The notes beneath the pieces were generated by a model, which saw nothing but the letters and a program-made list of their open reading frames with translations, was not told the origin of the DNA and made no database searches. Positions 29,063 to 35,577 of a DNA stretch of 64,000 bases are shown here, piece after piece. The translations under genes and the position numbers were made by a program. Position 1 is the first letter of the stretch. Every line of letters begins with the position of its first letter. Source of the stretch: CAWBCR01 sp963787375 (lineage in GTDB: Bacteria; Chloroflexota; Anaerolineae; Aggregatilineales; UBA3940). Where the stretch lies: the NCBI GenBank assembly GCA_963787375.1, contig CAWBCR010000013.1:325199-389198 (forward strand). The letters are read 5' to 3'.

Positions 29063-30145
29063 ATGGCTAAAGACCAGACGCCGGGCCGCTCGAGCCGGAC
29101 GCAGCGGCTGCCGGCCAGCCCTGAGATGCTGGTCGAGCTGCTGCGCGAGCTGGGCATCAAGCCCGAGGGGCGGCTGCGCTTCAGGCTGGTGAGCCGCTGG
29201 GCCGCCAAACACGTGTGGCGCGTCGACGTGAACCGGCATCCGTGGGCGTACGTGCGCTACCTGCTGGGCGAAGCCGAGCAATATCCTGAGCGCTGGCGGC
29301 ACCTGCGTTTCGGGACGCTGCTGCATGAGGCGCGGATCGGGCCGAGGGTGCTGGGTATCACGCCGCAGAGCAAGGCGCTGGGCGGGCGCGCGGCCATTGT
29401 CGAGGCGGCGCTGGCGGAGATCGACCGCGACTCGCTCGAAGCACGGGCGGTCGAGGTGATTGCGCTGTTCGTGCGGCTGCATTCGTGTGGGCCGCTGCTG
29501 GAGGCGCTGTCTGAGGGGCTGTCTGAAGGCGACCGCGAGCGGTTGCAGCCGCTCGCGCGGTTGTTCGCCGAGACGCGCGAGCGGTGGTTCGAAGCCGTGA
29601 TGGCCCGCTGGCTGGAGGTCGGGCTGACGGAAATCCAGGCGGCGACGGACATCGTGCACGAGCTGGTGAACCGCATCGAGGTGCTGGGCGGTGACCGCGA
29701 AGTAGGGATCATCGTGCCGGTGCATGGCGATCCGAACCACGGCAATTTTATGGTCAACCGGCAGGGCTCGCTGCGCATGATCGATTTCGAAGAACTGGCG
29801 CTCAACAACCCGGTGGCCGACCTGGGCATGTTCCTGACGTGGTATGTCGACAAGGACCAGCACCGCGATCTGCTGACACACTATCCGCTGATGAAACCCG
29901 ACGAGATGCTGGAGCGGATGCGGGTGTGGGTGCCGTTGCGCTACCTGGGGATTGCGGCGCACTGGGCGGCGCGGCTGACGCGCGCCCGCGACGAAGAGGC
30001 GTGGGTCTTCGCAGCAGAGTCGGTGGAGGAGTGGCTGCGCGGGGCCGCCGAACTGGTGTTCGACGGGGCCGTGCCCGACGACATGGACGCGGCGCTGACC
30101 GGCCTGAGGGACGACCTGCTGGCGGAGTGGGTCGAAAGCGAGTGA
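29063..30145 (+). CDS. Aminoglycoside-phosphotransferase-like (APH) family protein
   Basis: The 360-residue protein has the APH/choline-kinase catalytic signature VHGDPNHGNFMV at about residue 220 (Brenner HxDxxxxN motif), followed by RMIDFEELALNNPVADLG, which supplies the metal-binding Asp. The N-lobe is less conserved. The family phosphorylates small alcohols such as aminoglycosides, choline, homoserine or sugars; nothing here indicates antibiotic resistance. It is tightly linked to prmA (8 bases). A bidirectional terminator at 30169 ends the unit. Confidence 0.8.
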   Translation: MAKDQTPGRSSRTQRLPASPEMLVELLRELGIKPEGRLRFRLVSRWAAKHVWRVDVNRHPWAYVRYLLGEAEQYPERWRHLRFGTLLHEARIGPRVLGITPQSKALGGRAAIVEAALAEIDRDSLEARAVEVIALFVRLHSCGPLLEALSEGLSEGDRERLQPLARLFAETRERWFEAVMARWLEVGLTEIQAATDIVHELVNRIEVLGGDREVGIIVPVHGDPNHGNFMVNRQGSLRMIDFEELALNNPVADLGMFLTWYVDKDQHRDLLTHYPLMKPDEMLERMRVWVPLRYLGIAAHWAARLTRARDEEAWVFAAESVEEWLRGAAELVFDGAVPDDMDAALTGLRDDLLAEWVESE

Positions 30146-30168
30146 CCGCAGCAGGCGCGGAGAAACAG

Positions 30169-30193
30169 AAAACTGGCGTGATGCGCCAGTTTT
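30169..30193. terminator. Bidirectional intrinsic terminator
   Basis: AAAACTGGCG and CGCCAGTTTT form a perfect 10-bp stem with a 5-base loop, giving T-runs on both strands. It lies between the convergent phosphotransferase and infA genes. Confidence 0.9.
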
Positions 30194-30261
30194 GCGTTTA
30201 ATTGCGATATTGCCAGAGGACGAGCACGACAGCCGGTCGAGGGTCTCTGCCGGCGGACGGG

Positions 30262-30525
30262 CTAGTGGTCTTCGGTCTCGCCTTCTTCAGGCTCGCCGGG
30301 GCCGCGCTTCTTGTAGCGGTAGGTGATGCGCCCCTTTTCGAGGTCGTACGGCGATAATTCCACGCGCACGCGGTCACCGAGCAGAATGCGGATGTAGTAC
30401 TTCCGCATCTTGCCAGACAGATAAGCCAGCACTCCATGACCGTCATCCAGCTCAACCCGGAACATCATGCCGGGCAGCGCCTCGATGACTGTCCCCTCAA
30501 CTTCGATCTTATCCTTGGAACCCAT
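30262..30525 (-). CDS. infA: Translation initiation factor IF-1
   Basis: The start at 30525 follows AAGGA. The OB-fold matches IF-1 closely (KIEVEGTVIEALPGMMFRVE, KMRKYYIRILLGDRVRVELS, RGRITYRYK-like KGRITYRYKKR). IF-1 binds the 30S A site with IF-2 and IF-3. The product is 87 residues, about 15 longer than typical, because of an acidic tail (GPGEPEEGETEDH). It is downstream of rpsU-like and S1-like genes on the same strand, a translation-related group rather than the usual ribosomal-protein operon. Confidence 0.95.
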   Translation of the reverse strand: MGSKDKIEVEGTVIEALPGMMFRVELDDGHGVLAYLSGKMRKYYIRILLGDRVRVELSPYDLEKGRITYRYKKRGPGEPEEGETEDH

Positions 30526-30575
30526 GTGGTCCTTTCGTTCCAATCCCGCGAGCCGCGCACGCGGCTGCCCGCAGC

Positions 30576-30779
30576 CTAGCCTCGACCGCTAATCTTGGCC
30601 ATCCGGCGGCGGATGCGGCGCAGGGCCTTCTTCTTCTGAATGCGGCGCAACTCACTCTTGCTGATATGCCAGCGCTTGCGGCGAACGGTACTCAGAATGC
30701 CGCTCTTGGCAACCTCCTTGCGGAAGCGCTTGAGAAGCTGATCCTGGCTTTCGCCGGGCCGAAGTGTCACTTTAGCCAA
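30576..30779 (-). CDS. rpsU: 30S ribosomal protein S21
   Basis: The 67-residue basic protein matches S21 (MAKVTLRPGESQDQLLKRFR; SELRRIQKKKALRRIRRR). S21 helps the 30S subunit pair with the mRNA Shine-Dalgarno. The start codon is TTG, preceded by an almost perfect AAAGGAGGTGA. infA follows 50 bases downstream, so they are likely co-transcribed. Confidence 0.95.
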   Translation of the reverse strand: MAKVTLRPGESQDQLLKRFRKEVAKSGILSTVRRKRWHISKSELRRIQKKKALRRIRRRMAKISGRG

Positions 30780-30878
30780 CCCGATTCACCTCCTTTACTG
30801 GCCAAGTTTCACCAATAGTAACGCATTTCCGCCAGTTCGCCACCCTTTTGGTTGGGATGACGTGCGACACAGATTTAA

Positions 30879-30919
30879 CAGGTTGCAGCGCAGAACAGAG
30901 TGTCTGCCCCTGCAACCTG
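30879..30919 (-). terminator. Long hairpin between the S1 gene and rpsU
   Basis: CAGGTTGCAG and CTGCAACCTG form a 10-bp stem with a 21-base loop, followed on the minus strand by TTAAATCTGT. It lies in a 201-base gap. It may terminate the S1 transcript or form a leader structure for rpsU. Confidence 0.5.
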
Positions 30920-30980
30920 ATTGTCACCTGATGTGCCTGCCAGCGCCGAACGCTAAGCGGTGCCGACCGCTGCGATTGGC

Positions 30981-32156
30981 TCATCGTCCTCGGATGAACT
31001 CGTCAGATTCGGACAACTCGTCGGACTCGGGTGACTCGTCGGGCGTGTCGTCGATAAGGTTCTTGATGCTCAGGCCCATGCGCTGCCGGTGCGGCTCCAG
31101 GCTGATGACCTGCGCCACGATGCGCTGGCCGGGCATCACCATCTCGTCCGGTGTGACCGGCGGCGGATCGCCCATCTCGGAAATGTGCAGCAGGGCCTCA
31201 ATGCCGTGCTCCAGCTCGACGAACGCGCCGAACGATACCACACGCGAAATCGTGCCTTCGACCAACTGGCCGATGCGGTGGTTGCGCTCAATCTCCGACC
31301 ACGGGTTCGGCTGGAGGCGCTTCAGGCTCAGACCGATGCGCTTGCCCTCGCGGTCTAGCTGGAGGACAAAGGCCTCGACTTCCTGGCCGACTTTGACGAT
31401 CTCGCTGGGGTGGCGCACGCGGTGCCAGGCCAGCTCTGAGACGTGTATCAGGCCGTCTGCCCCGCCGAGGTCGACGAATGCGCCGAAGTCGCGCAGGCTG
31501 CTGACGCGCCCCTTGACGACATCGCCTTCGCTCAGGTCGTCAAGCAGGCGATCCTTGGCCTCTTCGCGCGCCTCACGCTCGGCCTGCCGCTGAGACAGTA
31601 CCAGACGGCGGCGGCGCGGATGAACCTCGATGACCTTCAGCTCAAGCTCGCGGCCAATCATCTGCGAGAGGTAGTCGGCGCGGGCCTGGTCGTCGAGGCC
31701 GCGGGGCATATCGACCACGTGAGAAGCCGGCACAAAGCCACGCAACTCGCCAAACGGGACGATCAGGCCGCCCTTGTTGGCGGCGACGACGGTCCCGGTG
31801 AACAGGTCGCCCGAGTCCATCTGCAATTGGGCGGCGTCCCAGTCTTTGCTGGCGCGCGCCTGCGAGATGGATACCAGCAGGTTGCCGTCCCGGTCCTCAA
31901 GATCGACGACCATCACCGTTGTACGCTGGCCGACGGTGTAGGGGATGGTCTCCCCCAGCGCCTCGATATCCGAGCGCTGGACGACGCCATCACGCTTGAG
32001 GCCCACGTCGATAATGATGCCATGCTCGTCGATGGCGAGGATGGTGCCGGAGAGCAAGTCGCCCCGGCGAACGCTGTCAAGATTTTCGAATGATCGTTCC
32101 AACAGGGCGGCAAAGTCTGACTGGGGATCATCAGAGGGAGATATTCTTTGACCCAT
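30981..32156 (-). CDS. Ribosomal protein S1-like RNA-binding protein (four S1 domains)
   Basis: The 391-residue protein holds four S1/OB domains at about residues 33-100, 115-185, 203-273 and 290-360. Typical S1 phrases are GFVPASHVVDMP, DFGAFVDLGGADGLIHVSEL and SFGAFVELEHGIEALLHISEM. The C-terminus is acidic and Ser-rich. In bacteria S1 recruits structured mRNA to the 30S subunit. A paralogue with the same order lies at 39,964-41,340, so the two may divide S1 duties. A consensus promoter and about 165 bases of 5' UTR precede it, with GGGAGACC near the ATG. Confidence 0.92.
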   Translation of the reverse strand: MGQRISPSDDPQSDFAALLERSFENLDSVRRGDLLSGTILAIDEHGIIIDVGLKRDGVVQRSDIEALGETIPYTVGQRTTVMVVDLEDRDGNLLVSISQARASKDWDAAQLQMDSGDLFTGTVVAANKGGLIVPFGELRGFVPASHVVDMPRGLDDQARADYLSQMIGRELELKVIEVHPRRRRLVLSQRQAEREAREEAKDRLLDDLSEGDVVKGRVSSLRDFGAFVDLGGADGLIHVSELAWHRVRHPSEIVKVGQEVEAFVLQLDREGKRIGLSLKRLQPNPWSEIERNHRIGQLVEGTISRVVSFGAFVELEHGIEALLHISEMGDPPPVTPDEMVMPGQRIVAQVISLEPHRQRMGLSIKNLIDDTPDESPESDELSESDEFIRGR

Positions 32157-32327
32157 ACTTAGGTCTCCCGAAAACTGGTTTGTGGCGTGGCAGCACAGTC
32201 GATGTGCGCTCGCAGCGGACAGTGGAGCGCAACTATGCTGCGTGGTGGATTAGCAGTTTGCCGCCGTAATCGGGGCGGCGGCATGCCGGCAGGCGTCATT
32301 TACCCCCGGGGGTGGTCCTTAATGGGT

Positions 32328-32356
32328 ATTCTAACCGCTTGTGAAAAGGTTGTCAA
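32328..32356 (-). promoter_or_regulatory. Strong sigma-70-like promoter of the S1 gene
   Basis: On the minus strand TTGACA (32356-32351), a 17-base spacer and TAGAAT (32333-32328). The resulting leader of about 165 bases is GC-rich and contains inverted repeats around 32,260-32,300. Confidence 0.8.
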
Positions 32357-32398
32357 TGATGTGATTTGCTGATAGATCGGCCCTTCGTCCGCCGGGAA

Positions 32399-32422
32399 GG
32401 GGCGCGCGCACCAGCGCGCCCC
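32399..32422. terminator. GC-rich palindrome after the trpB-like gene
   Basis: GGGGCGCGC and GCGCGCCCC with a 6-base loop lie 22 bases past the stop of the trpB-like gene. No T-run follows; it resembles the palindromes at 18482 and 33882. Confidence 0.5.
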
Positions 32423-32443
32423 TACGGCAGACAGGCTGGCCGG

Positions 32444-33826
32444 CTAGTCGCCGGTGGGCTCGGCAACGACCGGCAGGCCAGCAAGAGCCATCGCGATCTC
32501 CTCGGCGGGATAGGCGTAGTTCTGCAGCTTCCCGGCGTGGTAGTCGATATAGGCCTGCATGTCGAAGTGACCATGGCCCGACAGATTGAAAGCGATGGCG
32601 CGGCTGGTGCCCTCTTCCTTACAGCGCAGCGCCTCCTGGATAGCGACGGCGATGGCGTGGTTGGATTCAGGCGCGGGCAGGATGCCTTCAGCGCGGGCGA
32701 ACTGCACACCCGCCGCGAAGGTATCAAGCTGCTCGACGGCGACGGCGTCGATGTCGCCCTGCACCAGCAGATGGCTGACCAGCGGGGCCATGCCGTGATA
32801 GCGCAGTCCGCCGGAATGGATGGCGGGCGGCACGAAGCTGTGACCCAGCGTGTGCATCTTGACCATCGGCGTCAACTTGGCCGTATCGCCGAAGTCGTAG
32901 GCGTATGGGCCGCGCGTCAGGCTGGGGCAGGCGGCAGGCTCGACGGCCAGGATGCGCACGTCCTGCTCGCCGCGCAGCTTGCGTCCGGCGAAGGGGAAGG
33001 TGAACCCGGAGAAGTTGGAGCCACCGCCGGTGCAGCCGATGATGACGTCCGGGATAGTCGTCGGCCATATCGAACTGCTTGAGCGCCTCCAGCCCGATGA
33101 CGGTCTGGTGCAGCAGGACGTGATTGAGCACTGAGCCGAGCGAGTACTTCACGTCGTCGTGGGTGGCGGCAACTTCGACCGCCTCGGAGATGGCGATGCC
33201 CAGCGAGCCGAGCGAGTCGGGGTTCTGCTCAAGGATGCCGCGCCCCGCGTTGGTGAGGTCGCTGGGGCTGGCGTGGATGGTCGCGCCGTAGGTCTCGATC
33301 AGCGCGCGGCGGTAGGGCTTCTGGTCGTAGCTGACGCGGACCATGAAGACCTCGCACTCCATGTCGAAGAAGGCGCAGGCCATCGCCAGCGCCGAGCCCC
33401 ACTGGCCCGCGCCGGTCTCCGTCACCAGCTTATTGATGCCTTCCTGCTTGTTGTAGAAGGCCTGTGCGATGGCGGTGTTGGGCTTGTGCGATCCGGCAGG
33501 GCTGACGCTCTCGTTCTTGTAGTAGATGCGAGCGGGTGTGTCGAGCGCTTTCTCCAGCCCGCGCGCGCGGATCAGGGGGAGGGGCGGTACATGCGGTACA
33601 CGTCGCGCACCGGCTCAGGGATCTCGATCTCGCGCTCGGTGGACACCTCCTGCATGATGAGGGCCATCGGGAACAGCGGGGCAAGATCGTCCGGGCCCAC
33701 CGGCTGCCCGGTGCCGGGATGCAGCACCGGCGGGGGCGGCGTGGGCAGGTCGGCGACGATATTGTAGTACGCCGCCGGAAGCTCGGACTCAGGCAGTACG
33801 AACTTGCGGGTCTTATTGTCGGCCAT
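32444..33826 (-). CDS. TrpB-like PLP enzyme (TrpB2 type), two compensating frameshifts
   Basis: The start at 33826 is preceded by AAGGAGGAG. Three segments join into about 460 residues. A missing C in the run at about 33573-33578 and a surplus C at about 33052 account for the frame changes and compensate in total length. The central part has NESVSPAGSHKPNTA, with the PLP-binding Lys after SH, and ETGAGQWGSALA. GCTGGGSNFSG binds the PLP phosphate. The N-terminus and ARIYYKNE fit the TrpB2 branch (tryptophan synthase beta-like, often without TrpA). It lies downstream of trpS behind a Trp T-box, consistent with tryptophan metabolism. Confidence 0.88.
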
Positions 33827-33881
33827 TGGAAACTCCTCCTTGGATAAATTCTTCAGCGAGGCCGGTGGGCAGACTGCCGGA

Positions 33882-33902
33882 GGGCAGGGGCAAGCCCTGC
33901 CC
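33882..33902. repeat. Palindrome between trpS and the trpB-like gene
   Basis: GGGCAGGG and CCCTGCCC flank GCAAG in the 194-base gap. It may be a weak transcription attenuator, since both neighbouring genes are read from the minus strand. Confidence 0.4.
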
Positions 33903-34020
33903 CTACCGACTTCGCCGAGCGTCACATTATCCAGGTCCCGGCGTCTTGATGAGGACCTGCGCATCGTCCTGATCGGGCCGGGAGAGGATGGTCAATGGCC
34001 TATCGTCTACGACAGATGGC

Positions 34021-35076
34021 TTATGGCTGGCTCCTGTAGAGATCGATGACCTTAGCGTGTGTTGGGCTGACGAGGCCCATTGCCTCGCGAGCCTGGGCGA
34101 GCGTCTCCTGCGCGATAGGCCGCGCGTGCTGCGCACCGGATCGCAGGATGTCGATCACGTCGTCGGGGCGCTCTTCGAGGTAGTGGCGGCGCTGACGGAT
34201 GGGGTCGAGGAAGGCGTTGAGCTTCTCAACGAGCACCTTCTTGCACTCCACATCGCCGATGGTGCCGGCGCGGTAGCGCTCCTTGAACTCCGCGACCTGC
34301 TCCGTGTCGGGGTTGAACAGGTCGTGGTAGATGAACAGTGGGTTGCCCTCGACCGTGCCGGGGTCGGTGGCGTGGATGCGGTTGGGGTCGGTGTACATGC
34401 TCATCACCTTCTGCTTGACCGCCTTGGCGTCGTCAGACAGCATGATGGCATTACCCAGCGACTTCGACATCTTGGCCTGACCGTCGACGCCGATCAGCAC
34501 CGGGATGTCGTCGCGGATCATCGCATCGGGCTCGGGGAAGACCTCGCCAAAGCGGGTGTTGAAGCGGCGGGCGATCTCGCGCGTGACCTCGACGTGCGAG
34601 GCCTGGTCCCTGCCGACGGGCACCAGATTGCCTTTGACGATCAGGATGTCGGCGGCCTGCAGGACGGGATAGGCGAGCAGCCCGGCGGACGGCTCGGTGA
34701 TGTGCAGGTTCTGCATCACGTCTTTGAGCGTCGGCACGCGCTGGAGGCGCGGGACGGTGGTCAGCATCGAGAAGAGCAGGGTCAGCTCCGCCGTCTCAGG
34801 CACGTCGGACTGAAGGTAGTACGTCACTTTGGCCGGGTCGATGCCGGCGGCATAGTTGTCTATGACGACGTCAATGGCGTGCTGGCGCGTGGCGATCACA
34901 TCCTCTTTGTCAGGATGGGTGGTCAGCGAGTGATAATCGGCCACCAGCAGAAACAGGTCGTACTGGTCCTGGAGGGCGACACGGTTCTGAATCGTGCCGA
35001 TGTAGTGGCCGAGATGGAGCTTGCCGGTGGGGCGGTCGCCGGTGAGGATGCGCCCCTTCTTGTCGTTAGCTGTCAT
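34021..35076 (-). CDS. trpS: Tryptophanyl-tRNA synthetase
   Basis: The 351-residue class I synthetase has the HIGH-type motif PTGKLHLGHYIG at about residues 17-28, and KMSKS within GQAKMSKSLGNAI at about 203-207. TYYLQSDVPETAEL and PVLQAADILIVKGNLVPVGRDQ are characteristic of TrpRS. It charges tRNA-Trp. The start at 35076 gives MTANDKKGRILTGDRPTG; the frame stays open upstream, but that stretch is the T-box leader. Confidence 0.96.
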   Translation of the reverse strand: MTANDKKGRILTGDRPTGKLHLGHYIGTIQNRVALQDQYDLFLLVADYHSLTTHPDKEDVIATRQHAIDVVIDNYAAGIDPAKVTYYLQSDVPETAELTLLFSMLTTVPRLQRVPTLKDVMQNLHITEPSAGLLAYPVLQAADILIVKGNLVPVGRDQASHVEVTREIARRFNTRFGEVFPEPDAMIRDDIPVLIGVDGQAKMSKSLGNAIMLSDDAKAVKQKVMSMYTDPNRIHATDPGTVEGNPLFIYHDLFNPDTEQVAEFKERYRAGTIGDVECKKVLVEKLNAFLDPIRQRRHYLEERPDDVIDILRSGAQHARPIAQETLAQAREAMGLVSPTHAKVIDLYRSQP

Positions 35077-35210
35077 TGCTGCGAATTCTGTCTCCTGAAT
35101 AGCTGCCGCGAAAACAAAAGCGCCCGCCCGGCCAGATGAACTGGCGAAGGGACGAGCGCGAACGGCCCGTGGTGCCACCCTCGTTAAGCCGGCTGACGTT
35201 TGCGTCTGCG

Positions 35211-35256
35211 GGGCGTTTCGACCTCCGCGAATGAACTTCGCGGCTGTCTCACGCCC
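35211..35256. repeat. Two-tier palindromic element, copy 2, inside the T-box leader
   Basis: An outer stem (GGGCGT/ACGCCC) encloses an inner CCGCGA...TCGCGG stem. The 28 bases from 35222 differ from 7686-7713 at only a few positions. The element sits between stem I and the antiterminator. Confidence 0.65.
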
Positions 35257-35266
35257 GCACACAAAC

Positions 35267-35290
35267 AAAAACCCGCGTGTGATGCGCGGG
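35267..35290 (-). terminator. Additional terminator-like hairpin in the trpS leader
   Basis: On the minus strand CCCGCG, a 7-base loop and CGCGGG are followed by TTTTTGTTT. It lies upstream of the T-box antiterminator, and may serve as stem III or as a premature stop. Confidence 0.55.
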
Positions 35291-35517
35291 GCCAGCTTCA
35301 CTCACTCAAGCACGCGATGGTGCTTTGCGCCCTGGTAACGGAGGCGTCTCCGGCGGGGGCTAGTGGGGACAATGCCCTTTCGCCCGCGCGACTCCCCGGC
35401 CCATTCAGCGTCTGCGCCCGTACCACCCTCTCAGCACATGGGGCGGCTCTCTGAACGTCGCTTTGACGCGTACTACTCCGGATCTGCGTCGATGTGTGTA
35501 TTCGGATGTTGTCGGTC

Positions 35518-35546
35518 AGTGTAGCAAAGAATGGGAGCGATGTCAA
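35518..35546 (-). promoter_or_regulatory. Consensus promoter of the trpS T-box transcript
   Basis: On the minus strand TTGACA (35546-35541), 17 bases, TACACT (35523-35518). The start of transcription would be about 35510, just before the T-box stem I. Confidence 0.85.
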
Positions 35547-35577
35547 GCATCGGCGGCGAAACTCAGCGGGGTGAGGG

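Larger units (their letters stand above)
35111..35490 (-). promoter_or_regulatory. T-box leader with a Trp (UGG) specifier, upstream of trpS
   Basis: Read on the minus strand, the leader shows the canonical T-box order. An AGTAGTACGCG bulge region (~35478-35468) is followed by the AGAGAG box, a GGTGGTACG distal loop (~35430), then CTGAATGGGCC. In the last, UGG (35403-35401) follows GAA as the specifier codon. The T-box antiterminator GAGGGTGGCACCACGGGCC lies at about 35182-35163. A terminator stem ends in GCGCTTTTGTTTT (35124-35112). Uncharged tRNA-Trp would stabilise the antiterminator and switch trpS on. Confidence 0.88.

Noticed and set aside
29063..30145. APH-family gene considered as an antibiotic-resistance gene
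   Set aside because: It sits in a prmA transcript unit, lacks family-specific aminoglycoside motifs and has no mobile context.
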